Origin: an uncultured Verrucomicrobiota bacterium
GTDB taxonomy: Bacteria > Verrucomicrobiota > Verrucomicrobiia > Verrucomicrobiales > Verrucomicrobiaceae
DNA length: 64,000 nucleotides
Direction: 5' to 3'
NCBI GenBank assembly: GCA_903848465.1
Contig: CAINGK010000184.1
Coordinates: 1 to 64,000 of the forward strand
Made by a program: the position numbers and the translations under genes. Position 1 is the first letter of the stretch. Each line of letters opens with the position of its first letter. The notes under the pieces were generated by a model. It was not told the DNA's origin, searched no databases, and saw nothing but the letters and a program-made list of their open reading frames with translations. This document shows, piece after piece, positions 42,901 through 51,143 of this stretch.

Positions 42901-45900
42901 GCTTGCAGGTGTGAACGTCTCACTGCCAGCCGCACCCGAAGCAGAGAACGCCGTGCTCGGCGTGACTGCCAGCATAGGCGCAGCCGTGACCACTGTGTAG
43001 GACCCGTTGCTGGTCGTCGTGCCCGCATTGCTGTCAGTCGCGGTGATGGTGTAGTTCACCGTGGTGCCGGTTGTCTCTAAAGGCAGTTGCACTGAATAGA
43101 CCCCATTCCCTGTGCTGGTCATGGCGAGAGTCACCGGCGCACTGCCAACAGTGCTGGCGATGGAAATATCGTCAATGTTCACCAGCGGCGCGCGCGTGGG
43201 TGCCGGAGGATTGTACCCGCTGAACTGAAAGCGCAGCTTCAGCGTACTGACCAGTTCACTGGCGGCGAGGCTGTAGGTGAACTGCGTGAAGCCGTGATTG
43301 ACCGTCGTAGCCGCAAGTGGCACCGCCGATGCCGTGAGCGTGGCGTTGGCGCTCAGGACAAAATGCGTGGTGTCCGTCACAGACAGCACCGTCACGGGGG
43401 ATGGCAGATAGCTGGCGGTCAAGCTTTGATTGGTGGCAGTCTGGCTCGCAGCCGTACTAAGCAAAAAGGTCGTGCTGTTAGTGATCGAGGCGACGGTGTC
43501 GTTGACAGGGATGCCCGGGCCGCTGACGACCATGCCGACCACCAGTTTGCTAGTATCTGCACAGGTCACGGTGGTACTGGCAGCCGTGGTGGCGCAGGAG
43601 GTAAGAACCACAGAAGCCAGCGCAGTGAAGGTCTGCGCTGAGTTCGTGGCCGTGGCATTCGCACTGAGGGCGAACTGCGTTCCACTTGTGATGGAGCTCA
43701 CGGTGGCGTTGTTCGGAATGCCGGTGCCGAATACGACCATGCCGGCCACCAGTCCGGTGGTGCTCGCGCAGGTGATGCTCGGGCTGCCGTTGGTCGTGGA
43801 GCAGCCGGTGAGGCTCAGGCTTTGTCCCGTCAATGCCATCCCGGCAGCGAGGCCTGCCGTGCTGGTGCAGGTCACATTCGGGCTGCCGCTCGTCAGCGCG
43901 CAGTTCGCGAGGTTTACACTGCTTGAATACGATTCACTAGCGCGCGTGTTCCATGTCGTGCCGCCATCGGGAGAGAGTTGCATCGTCCAGCCGTTCCCGG
44001 CGAGCAGATTTTGTGTCTGCACCCAGAACTGCAACGTGCCCGCAGAGCCGGCGGCAGAGATGACGTTGGTGGTGGTCACCATCGTGTCAGTATAGCTAGC
44101 GCTGCCTTTGCTAAGCTGCAGACCACAGCCTGCCGCAGAGAGCGTGACGCCGCTGCTGGTCGCCGTGGCACTGGCGCTGATGACGAACTGCGTGCTGTTA
44201 GTGATAGAAGTAATCGTGGCATTGTTTGGTATACCCGTGCCAGTGACGATCATGCCGGACAGTGACGCCGTATAGGTCTGCGCGGAGTTCGTCGCGCTGG
44301 CCGGTGGATTCATGACAAACTGGGTGGAACTGGTGATGGATGAAACCGTCGCCCCGTTCGGGATACCCGTACCACTGAGATTCATTCCCGGTTGCAGACT
44401 GGCGGTGCTCGCCACCGTGACCGTGCCGCTGCCGGAGGTGGTGGAGCCACCTGTGAGGCTCTGCGCGACCGCCGCCACCAGCCCTACTGTGCTTCCGCAC
44501 GTCACCGTTGCACTGGCATTGCTCGTCGAGCAGTTGGTGAGGGTGATGCCGCCAGCATAAAGCGTCAACGCAGATCCTGCACCCGTAGCCGCCGCACTCA
44601 TGACAAACGTGGTGGTATTTGTCACCGAGCTGACGGTGGTTCCGGCGGGCACATTGGGGCCATACAAAATCATGCCCGGCCACAGGCCGGTCGTGCTCGC
44701 GCAGCTCACGCTTGTGCCGCCATTCGTGGTCGTGCAGGAGGTCAGCGCGATCGGCGTGGTGTGATTGTTAGCCCCCCCGGCCTGCGTCACCGTGCCGCCA
44801 TTCAGAGCGGCGACCGTCCACGCATTCAGCGCGCCCGCTCCGCTGCCACTCCAGGGATTCCCCAGAGGAATGGTGGTCATGGTTTCATCAAACACTGTGC
44901 CCGTCGTTTGCGCACCCGTATTGTATTGCAACTGCATGCTGGATATGGAAACTCCCGTCGATGGTGTGACCGTGGCCGTCACAAAAGGCGAGTCGGTGTT
45001 CGTCGGAGTTGCAGGAGTGGTTGCCACGCTGGCAACCGTGGGCGGAGGGATGTAGCCGGTGCCGCTCAGCGTGATGTCGAAGGCCGCACCCACCGAAGTG
45101 TCACTGCTGGCGATGTGGATCGCCGCGATGTTCGTGCCTGCCGCGTTTGCGGTGAACTGCACGTCCATCGTCGTGCTGCTGGCTGCCGCAATCGTCGTGG
45201 CAGGTGTTGCGGTGACAGCGAAGTTCGCCGCGCTCGTTCCGTCAATGGTCACACCCGTAATCGTCAGCGAAGTGCTACCTGTGTTGTTGATGGTGAACGT
45301 CTTCGTCAAGGCGCTTCCGACATTCACATTGCCATAGCTTACGGTGCTCACCCCGTCAGTGAGCGCGTTGCCGCTGGGCTGCTGCACGGAGATCTGGCTC
45401 GCCACTGAAGTGCTGCGCACCACGAAAATGGGGTAGGTGGAGGTTTTCGCTTCATAGCTGATGATGCCCTGGGAGTTGCGCGTGGGTCCGTTCGCTGCCA
45501 GCACCGTGCTGTTGATACCAGTCTCCACCAGCCAGGCCTTGGTGGTGTCTCCATGCAAAGTGGTGGACGACCAGTAGGCCGTGGGCGGTGCCAGCGCTTT
45601 CAATATCAGCAAAGAGCCGCTGCCGGTCGCTGCGCTGCTCATGACGAAAGTGGTGGCGCTGGTCACCGAGCTGATAGTTGGCACCGTGGTGTTTGAAACG
45701 TAGGTGGAGGCAATGTCCGTGGCATCCACAATGGGCATGCCGGGCAGGAGGCCAGTGGTGTCCGCGCAGGTCACCAGCGTGCTGCCGCTCGTCGTGGTGC
45801 AGTTGGTGAGCGTCTTGGCGAACACCGTGCGGTTGATGCTGGCCTTGATGTTGGTCGTGCTCGTGGCGGTGGTCAGCGTGTAATCAGTGAGCGTCTGCAG

Positions 45901-48213
45901 TTCCTTGACGTTCGGCAAACGCCAGTCCGTGTAGCCGTTAAGTGAGAGGTTCTCGGCATAGGAAAGCGCCGCGTCCCACGCAGTGGCAGCAGATGGCACC
46001 TGCGTCCACATCAGCCCCGTGTCAGTGTCTGTGACAGTGCCATCAAGATTGTTTACATAGCTGTGCAGGTTGCTCGGCTTGGCCCCGCGCACGTAACGGG
46101 CACTATAGCGGTAGATGCCGGGGGGGGAGTAGCTCAGCGTTTCAGATTTCGGCTTGCCGCCCAGCCCACCTCCCGCATTGCTGCACCACACATTCGTGGT
46201 GCTGTTGCCATAAATGTCGCTCGTCCACCAGTAGTCCGCCGCACCGGCCGAATTGTTGGGAAAGTAGGTCGTGTTGAGCGCAGGGTTCAGGTTCTGGTGA
46301 TTGAAAATGCTGAACAGCTCCGCCGGGGTCGGCAGACGCCAGTCGGTGTAGCCGCCTGTGGTCACGCTGGCCGCGTTAGCCACCGCCGTCTCCCAGGTCG
46401 ATTCACCGTTGTCCACCTTCTGCCACATCAGGCCGGTGACGTTGTCCGTGATCGTGCCGTCCGCATTGTCCGTGAACGACTGCGGGTTGATCGTGTAGTC
46501 CGCATCCTCGCCAAAGGTCGCTGTGGTGTCCTGCGTCTGGCTCGTGTCTGGGAGCTTCACCTCGCTCCACCCTGCCACCGTGTAAGCAGCTAGGCGGTTG
46601 CTCGCGGCGGTGCCGCCCGTGCCTGCGGTGCCCGTAGAGGGAATGTAGGTGCTCGTGGTCGTCACCACCGGTCCACTCAGATTGCCGCTGATGAGCGCCT
46701 GCGCGCGCCACGTCACCGTGAGCGTGCGTGGATTCACGTTGCGATTGATCGTCCAGCACTCGTCGTAGTTGGTGCCGCTCATGTTCACCCGCATGAGGTA
46801 CTGGTCACTCGTGGCCCCCGTTAAAGAGACGGCGGTAAAGCTCTGCGCGGTGGTGGTCGCGATGGCTGGCGGGCTGATGACAAACTGCGTCGCATTGGTG
46901 ATGGAAGTCACTGTGGCATTGTTGGCGACTCCCGCACCCACGATGGCTAGGCCTGTCACCAAGCCAGAGGTGCTCGCGCAAGTGACCGTCGTACTTTGGA
47001 AAGTCGTGGCGCATCCGGTCAGATTGATGCTCGTCGTAGGCAGACCCAGGTTGCCACTACCATCAACCACCAGCGGAGCCGGATTCAGCATCGCCACGAT
47101 GGCTGCGCCGCCGATGGGCTTCGCATTGAAGCCACCAGTGCCATCCTGGCGTATGCTGCCCACCTCCGGCTGCCCGTCCACCTGCCCGCCCAGATTCACC
47201 ACAGTGCCGTAGAAGCTCGTCATCGTGTAGGGCGACTGCGGCGTGCCATACGGATGCGTCGCGTCCACGGTGTTGTTCCCCACCGCGTGGTAGTGATAGC
47301 CCCAGCCGCCGTGGTTGTGACCGCCGTTCGTATCCAGTGTCTGCCGCGTCGTGCCATCCGGCTCCACATAGCCATAGATCGGATAACCATCCAGCGCCCA
47401 GGCCACGGCCTTGTCATCGCTCAGCGGCCCGCCAAAGCGGCTGGAGAGATGCATCGGGATGATGTGGTAGTGGTAATCATCCGCTAGCCCGCAATGGCCG
47501 CCGTAGTAGTCGAGCTCGCCAATTTCATACGACACGCGGCCCGTGTTGTTGGCCGGGTTGAAAATCGCCACGCCATTGGACGCGAGCGCGATCGCCCCCC
47601 GCTGGAAATTGTTTGTTGCCGAGCCAGGAGTGAAAATGAGCGTCGGCGTGGCCGCTGGCGTCGGCACCAGCGGCAGCCGCCAGTAGTTCGGCTGCCCATA
47701 GCACAGCGAAGTCGTCGTCCCATCAGGATTCGGCGTATTCGCAAAATACGCCACCGGCAGCGGGATCTGCTGCTGCCAGGAGGTGATGCCAGACATCCGG
47801 TTCGGCATCCCGTCCGGCAGATTGTCAGACTCTTCGTAGAACGTGGTGCCATCCCAGTAGAAGCGCACCTTCGGCTTGAACGGCGCAAACGAAGCCGCCA
47901 TCAGCGCCCCATTGCCCGTCGGGGTCAAATAGGGCGTGATCTGCGCCAGCGTCGCCATGCGCAGCAGCGAGGCAGCGCTCATCTGCGCACCTGCGGCGAC
48001 TCGCACCGGGTTTTTCTGCGCCGGTGCAGCGGCAGGCTGCGGCAAACGCTTGCCCGCTGGGGAGGCTAGAAAGTCATCCAAAATATGCTGGCGCATATCC
48101 TCCGTGAACACCGTTCGGCCAGACTTCACCGGCGCATCAGCCGACGTGTGGGCCGAGCTGAACCACGGAAAAGCAAACACCAGCGCCAGGAATTTGGAAG
48201 CAGACAATTTCAT
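39988..48213 (-). CDS. Giant secreted YHYH / Lcl / multicopper oxidase fusion with insertion modules
   Basis: About 2741 residues from the chosen ATG, which gives a leader (MKLSASKFLALVFAFPWFSS); eight more codons are open upstream. Residues 230-370 are a YHYH domain (GGHCGLADDYHYHIIP, NHGGWGYHYHAVGNN). Two Lcl/DUF1566 units follow (about 570-910; TGLMWQ, YTDWRLPTPAELF), the second split by a module. Then come a choice-of-anchor/ASPM-like domain (about 945-1055), a module-rich region, an Fn3 domain and Ig repeats. A laccase-like multicopper oxidase fills about 2060-2600: HWHGFH, YWYHPHLH, HSLHIHD and FHCHMLNHEDGGLMG supply all four copper motifs. A final Ig domain ends the chain. It probably oxidises phenolics or metals at the cell surface. 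This gene order in one chain is unfamiliar to me. Confidence 0.82.
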   Translation of the reverse strand: MKLSASKFLALVFAFPWFSSAHTSADAPVKSGRTVFTEDMRQHILDDFLASPAGKRLPQPAAAPAQKNPVRVAAGAQMSAASLLRMATLAQITPYLTPTGNGALMAASFAPFKPKVRFYWDGTTFYEESDNLPDGMPNRMSGITSWQQQIPLPVAYFANTPNPDGTTTSLCYGQPNYWRLPLVPTPAATPTLIFTPGSATNNFQRGAIALASNGVAIFNPANNTGRVSYEIGELDYYGGHCGLADDYHYHIIPMHLSSRFGGPLSDDKAVAWALDGYPIYGYVEPDGTTRQTLDTNGGHNHGGWGYHYHAVGNNTVDATHPYGTPQSPYTMTSFYGTVVNLGGQVDGQPEVGSIRQDGTGGFNAKPIGGAAIVAMLNPAPLVVDGSGNLGLPTTSINLTGCATTFQSTTVTCASTSGLVTGLAIVGAGVANNATVTSITNATQFVISPPAIATTTAQSFTAVSLTGATSDQYLMRVNMSGTNYDECWTINRNVNPRTLTVTWRAQALISGNLSGPVVTTTSTYIPSTGTAGTGGTAASNRLAAYTVAGWSEVKLPDTSQTQDTTATFGEDADYTINPQSFTDNADGTITDNVTGLMWQKVDNGESTWETAVANAASVTTGGYTDWRLPTPAELFSIFNHQNLNPALNTTYFPNNSAGAADYWWTSDIYGNSTTNVWCSNAGGGLGGKPKSETLSYSPPGIYRYSARYVRGAKPSNLHSYVNNLDGTVTDTDTGLMWTQVPSAATAWDAALSYAENLSLNGYTDWRLPNVKELQTLTDYTLTTATSTTNIKASINRTVFAKTLTNCTTTSGSTLVTCADTTGLLPGMPIVDATDIASTYVSNTTVPTISSVTSATTFVMSSAATGSGSLLILKALAPPTAYWSSTTLHGDTTKAWLVETGINSTVLAANGPTRNSQGIISYEAKTSTYPIFVVRSTSVASQISVQQPSGNALTDGVSTVSYGNVNVGSALTKTFTINNTGSTSLTITGVTIDGTSAANFAVTATPATTIAAASSTTMDVQFTANAAGTNIAAIHIASSDTSVGAAFDITLSGTGYIPPPTVASVATTPATPTNTDSPFVTATVTPSTGVSISSMQLQYNTGAQTTGTVFDETMTTIPLGNPWSGSGAGALNAWTVAALNGGTVTQAGGANNHTTPIALTSCTTTNGGTSVSCASTTGLWPGMILYGPNVPAGTTVSSVTNTTTFVMSAAATGAGSALTLYAGGITLTNCSTSNASATVTCGSTVGLVAAVAQSLTGGSTTSGSGTVTVASTASLQPGMNLSGTGIPNGATVSSITSSTQFVMNPPASATNSAQTYTASLSGMIVTGTGIPNNATITSITNSTQFVISASATATSSGVTLSAAGCGLQLSKGSASYTDTMVTTTNVISAAGSAGTLQFWVQTQNLLAGNGWTMQLSPDGGTTWNTRASESYSSSVNLANCALTSGSPNVTCTSTAGLAAGMALTGQSLSLTGCSTTNGSPSITCASTTGLVAGMVVFGTGIPNNATVSSITSGTQFALSANATATNSAQTFTALASVVLTSCATTAASTTVTCADTSKLVVGMVVSGPGIPVNDTVASITNSTTFLLSTAASQTATNQSLTASYLPSPVTVLSVTDTTHFVLSANATLTASAVPLAATTVNHGFTQFTYSLAASELVSTLKLRFQFSGYNPPAPTRAPLVNIDDISIASTVGSAPVTLAMTSTGNGVYSVQLPLETTGTTVNYTITATDSNAGTTTSNGSYTVVTAAPMLAVTPSTAFSASGAAGSETFTPASLSYTLTNSGTGTLSWTAGKTAAWLNLSGTSGTLAAGANTTVTVAINTASANSLSAATYSDTITFTNSTNGSGSTTRAASLLITNGTPTVPAAPTLTLPAYSASASQWMTWPAVATATSYTVQIASSANFTTSLLSSQTVTSPSASFTNLTSGVTYYYRVLATNSVGSSAYSSTVSSTQDTVAPTVTISTPATGGSTTASTITVTGTSSDSLSGVSGVKVNNVAATSSNNFATWAATVPLGFGTNAIIATATDGAGNLANSSAITVTLTTAQTYNPLIIPAAMNGTLFNLNLNQTNKQFPTFSSTNPTLGINPSTTLGPSPGTTTLGYNGALMWGPTLILNQGDTVQLNVSNHLDLSSSTLLRSTTTTVHWHGFHIPAIMDGGPRQVVAGGSNWSPTFTVKNNAATYWYHPHLHMATQEQLTLGAGGFIIVRDPQEAALALPRTYGVDDIPLAVTTRRFLAATNEFSANQYVQADGSTSSTDNYGDYVLVNGTMNPQVSLPKQFVRLRILNADIQRGYRFGFSDNRNFYVIANDQGLLNAPVQVSQVTMMIGERVEILVDLSQDAVGNSIDLKAYDNLGTAGGPGGAFFGFGGSESNTRTPNGTSGPENGGLLCNSDFIVLHINVAAATSGAITAVPATLASNTYWTNANVTNTRTVSITGGNGGTPGFSFNNIAYSPTVNNFTIPLNAVEKWVIQAGGVFGHSLHIHDIKFNIIARNLQTGGNSAQIFNTVGGVATSSNGLPASYESGWKDTVYVPKGETVTVIAKYDDFASPNNPYMFHCHMLNHEDGGLMGQFVVTSAATETIAAASATLTGSSNNVSFNFNATTGSSFLVQYSPDMTAGSWITVGVATSDGTSATYAETDTTRLGLAKGFYRAVIQAVVAPPAITSSATASGTHGAAFTYQITATNSPTGYSAILQSGNTGVPGGLSVNPKTGLISGTPTTAGTYNIEVSASNSGGTTRQTVVLTVN
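43411..43605 (-). repeat. Insertion module l-inner 2
   Basis: About 65 codons, LTSCATTAASTTVTCADTSK to VASITNSTTFLLSTAA, in tandem after l-inner 1 and wholly inside module l. Confidence 0.7.
43606..43824 (-). repeat. Insertion module l-inner 1
   Basis: About 73 codons, SLTGCSTTNGSPSITCAST to VSSITSGTQFALSANATAT, inserted after GLAAGMALTG of module l. Confidence 0.7.
44128..44544 (-). repeat. Insertion module k (outer copy, split by a nested copy)
   Basis: LTNCSTSNASATVTCGSTVG-LVA is continued by SGMIVTGTGIPNNATITSIT. Removing the interior (44263-44470) restores a module that matches the family consensus without a gap. Confidence 0.75.
44263..44470 (-). repeat. Insertion module k-inner
   Basis: About 69 codons, QSLTGGSTTSGSGTVTVAST to VSSITSSTQFVMNPPASAT, inside the GL-xx-GM turn of module k. 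Confidence 0.7.
44548..44745 (-). repeat. Insertion module j
   Basis: About 66 codons, LTSCTTTNGGTSVSCASTTG to VSSVTNTTTFVMSAAATG, inserted after GGANNHTTPIA. This is the counterpart of module c in the sulfatase giant. Confidence 0.7.
45592..45810 (-). repeat. Insertion module i, inside the second Lcl domain
   Basis: About 73 codons, LTNCTTTSGSTLVTCADTTG to ISSVTSATTFVMSSAATG, lie between INRTVFAKT and APPTAYWSSTT. Lcl/DUF1566 domains normally run directly from the (F)P segment into the YWSSTT strand. Confidence 0.72.
46820..47019 (-). repeat. Insertion module h
   Basis: About 66 codons, CATTFQSTTVTCASTSGLVT to VTSITNATQFVISPP, between INLTG and ATSDQYLMRVNMSG. LTG occurs at both edges (INLTG and VSLTG), which could mark a short target duplication. 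Confidence 0.7.
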
Positions 48214-48233
48214 ACTGCTCCATGTTGGAACCA

Positions 48234-48286
48234 GCATGTCAGTGTCTCGTGAGCTTACTCACATTGAATTGTCAGCAAATGGTCAA
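48234..48286 (-). promoter_or_regulatory. Conserved upstream block of the giant exoprotein genes (copy 2)
   Basis: On the minus strand: TTGACCATTTGCTGACAATT-CA, 20 variable bases, then CACTGACATGC, ending 20 bases before the chosen start. It matches 33264-33316 in both blocks and both spacings, which also supports the shorter start of this gene. Confidence 0.6.
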
Positions 48287-48357
48287 GACTCCTTCAGCCC
48301 AATGTAGCCTGCTTTCCTTGATGCACAGTAATCCTGTCATCCACGGTCATGCGGGAC

Positions 48358-50034
48358 TCAGGCAGCGAGATCGACAAAGATCACTGCGACTGGCTCGCCG
48401 GTCCGCAGTGTGACCTCAAGACTGTTTTTGCCTTCGTGGAGCAGTTTAGCGGGAAGGGTCCAGGCGCGCATTTCCTCCGGTTTGCCAAGCAAGGATGGAT
48501 AAGGCACAGGGAAAGGCTCGGAGACATCGTGTGTCGGATTCAGCAACTCGCCGTTGAATGTGGCTGTCCATTCATCATTTCCGAGCGGCTTGTCGGCTTG
48601 AATGCGGAGACGTGCTTCATACTTCCAGCCGCCTGCAGGTGGAGCGAGATCGAAGTTGAACTTCGCCAGTTTGCCTGCCTCGATCTTGCGCGGCACGGGC
48701 AGCGGCTTCATGCCGGGTGCGCGCCAGCCTTGGGCGATGAACCAGTGCTGCGGCTCTTGCGCGAGCGCCTGTGGATCGCGTAAGGCTTTGAGCGCCTCAA
48801 ACGGCGGCTCGCCAAAGACGCCGCGCCCTTCGCCCTGACCGTGCTGGCGATAGTAGGCGAAATTAAAGAGGCTGATGCCGTCAGCACCGCGTGCGTAGGC
48901 GAGGTGGGCCGATGTGTGCAGGTGCTCGCATGTGGCTCGGCGAAAGGGAAAAACATCGTAGCCTTTTGTGACTTTGTCCCCCTTCCAGATCGTGTGGCAG
49001 AGTTCGAAATAGAGTGCGGCACCCTGCGTCTGCGTGCGAATTGCTGCAAGATCGTGCTGCTGGGTGGTGAAGTAGTGCTCGGAGGCATTCACCATGTCGA
49101 GTCCGACGGCGACGAGAGATTTCAAATCGAGGCCTAGAACATCCAGCGCAGGCAGGTGGCAGGGCACGCGGGCGCACAACCAGCGGCGCTTGCCATTGCG
49201 GGCGGTTTGATCAAGCAGCGTGCGGACCTCGCGCACAAAGCCGGTCATGATGGTGCGACGCTGATCAAGAGGGGTTTCCTCCAGACGGAAGAAGCTGTAG
49301 AAGCGCAGGAAATCGAGTTCCAGGCCATCGAGATCGTAGTTCTCACACAGCTCGCGAATGAGCGCGAATTTCTGCGCCCGCACTTCCGACACAGCCCAGT
49401 TTTGCACGAGGTCGGCTCCGCGCAGAGACCCGGGCTTGAGGCGATACTCTGGATGCTCGACGTAATACTTCGTCACGCTCATGCCAATGCTGCTGGTGGG
49501 CTTCTCACCGGTCCTGGGATCGCCGAATTCCTTGTTGTGCGCATCGTTCATGCGGAGGGAGATGAAGGCGGCCTGCTGGCGCATATGGCAGCGATCGATG
49601 AAGACCTGAACGACATCGCCGCCATCCAGAACAAACTGGCCGAAGGGATCGGGTTTCTGGCCGTAGCGCTGCTTGATCCAGGCGTAGTGCTCTGGCAGTG
49701 GCAGGAGCTTGCTTGGCCACATTGGCACCATGCCAAGGCCGGGCTGCAGGAGATGTGCATCCACGAGCCCTGCCACTTCATCCACCGTGGCTTCGAGCAT
49801 CTCCTTTTTAAACGGTTCCCGCTCATGATGAAACGGGCTGATGCATGAGGTGATATTTGTCGTGTCGTTGCTGTAGAGTACTCGCGGTGAGGTTCGTGAG
49901 GAGTCCGATGCGTGAGCGAACCATGGCAAAGCCGCAGCTGCCTTGAAGAACTGGCGACGTGATGCTCCTGTTGGGCGAGCAATGATTTGCCTGGTCGTCT
50001 GGATGTTTTTCATGCTGGCGTCAGGCATTGACAT
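48358..50034 (-). CDS. Tat-exported TIM-barrel glycosidase-like protein
   Basis: 558 residues; Met8 (50013) is an equally good start. A twin-arginine leader (GASRRQFFKAAAALPWFAHA) marks export in folded form. The body (about 50-430) looks like a TIM-barrel hydrolase of the hypothetical glycoside hydrolase group: CISPFHHEREPF, then ENYDLDGLELDFLRF with acidic residues at a strand end where catalytic acids usually sit, then GADGISLFNFAYY. The C-terminal 120 residues look like a beta-sandwich (WKYEARLRIQADKPLGNDEW). I cannot assign a substrate. It is transcribed alone, between the oxidase giant and the reductase operon. Confidence 0.72.
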   Translation of the reverse strand: MSMPDASMKNIQTTRQIIARPTGASRRQFFKAAAALPWFAHASDSSRTSPRVLYSNDTTNITSCISPFHHEREPFKKEMLEATVDEVAGLVDAHLLQPGLGMVPMWPSKLLPLPEHYAWIKQRYGQKPDPFGQFVLDGGDVVQVFIDRCHMRQQAAFISLRMNDAHNKEFGDPRTGEKPTSSIGMSVTKYYVEHPEYRLKPGSLRGADLVQNWAVSEVRAQKFALIRELCENYDLDGLELDFLRFYSFFRLEETPLDQRRTIMTGFVREVRTLLDQTARNGKRRWLCARVPCHLPALDVLGLDLKSLVAVGLDMVNASEHYFTTQQHDLAAIRTQTQGAALYFELCHTIWKGDKVTKGYDVFPFRRATCEHLHTSAHLAYARGADGISLFNFAYYRQHGQGEGRGVFGEPPFEALKALRDPQALAQEPQHWFIAQGWRAPGMKPLPVPRKIEAGKLAKFNFDLAPPAGGWKYEARLRIQADKPLGNDEWTATFNGELLNPTHDVSEPFPVPYPSLLGKPEEMRAWTLPAKLLHEGKNSLEVTLRTGEPVAVIFVDLAA

Positions 50035-50060
50035 TCAATTATACCCTGCGAGCAGTCAGC

Positions 50061-51095
50061 TTATTTGGTTGGAAACGGATTCCGCTCATCAAAACCGCTC
50101 TGGTGCCAGTAGGGGTAGATCTTTGGTTTTTCGCTGGCGGCATCGAGCTTCGCGACCTGATCGGTGGTGAGGTTCCAGCCGATAGCGCCTAGGTTCTGGC
50201 GAAGCTGCTCTTCATTGCGGGCACCGATGATGAGCGTGGAAACGGTGGGGCGCTGCAGCAGCCAGTTCAGCGCGACCTGCGGCACGGTCTTGCCGGTTTC
50301 GGCGGCCACTTCGTCGAGGGCGTCCACGACTTTGTAGAGATACTCATCATCCACCTGCGGGCCCATGGAAGAGCTGAGTTTGTGATTGAGACGGCTGGTT
50401 TCAGGACGCGGCTGATTGCGACGGAGCTTGCCGGTGAGGCGGCCCCAGCCGAGCGGACTCCAGACGACTGCGCCGACTTTTTGATCCACGCCCAGAGGCA
50501 TGAGCTCCCACTCATATTCACGACCGATGAGGGAGTAGTAGGTCTGATTGGCGACGTATTTTGTCAGGCCAAACTTGTCGGCATGCGCGAGTGATTTCAT
50601 GAGATGCCAGCCAGAGAAATTTGACACACCGATGTAGCGAATTTTTCCTGCACGCACGAGATCGTCCAAGGTGCTGACGACTTCCTCCACAGGGGTCATG
50701 GCGTCAAAACCGTGAAGCTGGTAGAGGTCGATGTAATCGGTGCCGAGACGCTTGAGGCTGTTCTCCACAGAGCGGATGAGATGCCAGCGGGAGGAGCCGA
50801 CGTTGTTCGGGCCATCGCCCATGCGGAAGGTTCCTTTGGTGGAGATGAGCACCTGGTCACGACGGCCTTTGATGGCCTGACCGAGAATCTCCTCTGCGAG
50901 ACCGTTCGAGTAGATGTCCGCCGAGTCAAACATGGTCAGCCCGTTTTCCAGGCAGATATCGATGAGGCGTGAGGCTTCGGCGACATCGGACGCGCCCCAT
51001 TCTTTGAAGAATTCTGTGCCGCCGCCAAAGGTGCCGGTGCCAAGAGTGAGAGCGGGGACTTTGAAGCCGGAGCCGCCGAGTTGTCTGTATTCCAT
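50061..51095 (-). CDS. Aldo/keto reductase
   Basis: 344 residues, full-length (beta/alpha)8 aldo/keto reductase of the YghZ/voltage-gated-channel beta-like group. The catalytic tetrad is D57, Y62, K87 and H128 (MFDSADIYSNG, STKGTF, LYQLHGF), and the NADPH-binding end is IIGARNEEQLRQNLGA. It reduces aldehydes or ketones with NADPH in the cytoplasm. It is third in an operon behind the Old Yellow Enzyme and luciferase-like genes (48-base gap). All three are oxidoreductases often induced by electrophiles. Confidence 0.92.
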   Translation of the reverse strand: MEYRQLGGSGFKVPALTLGTGTFGGGTEFFKEWGASDVAEASRLIDICLENGLTMFDSADIYSNGLAEEILGQAIKGRRDQVLISTKGTFRMGDGPNNVGSSRWHLIRSVENSLKRLGTDYIDLYQLHGFDAMTPVEEVVSTLDDLVRAGKIRYIGVSNFSGWHLMKSLAHADKFGLTKYVANQTYYSLIGREYEWELMPLGVDQKVGAVVWSPLGWGRLTGKLRRNQPRPETSRLNHKLSSSMGPQVDDEYLYKVVDALDEVAAETGKTVPQVALNWLLQRPTVSTLIIGARNEEQLRQNLGAIGWNLTTDQVAKLDAASEKPKIYPYWHQSGFDERNPFPTK

Positions 51096-51143
51096 AGGAG
51101 GTGTGAGTTGGGTTGAGTTTGAGTGTGTGAAAGGCGAAGGGAG

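Larger units (their letters stand above)
43303..43911 (-). repeat. Insertion module l (outer copy, split by two nested copies)
   Basis: The module opens with NLANCALTSGSPNVTCTST and resumes, after two full modules (43411-43824), with YLPSPVTVLSVTDTTHFVLS. It occupies the same host position as module f of the sulfatase giant, before NH(A/G)F. Confidence 0.75.

Noticed and set aside
28297..47019. Diversity-generating retroelement or intein as the source of the repeated modules
   Set aside because: No reverse transcriptase or template repeat lies in the window. The modules lack intein splicing motifs and are too short.
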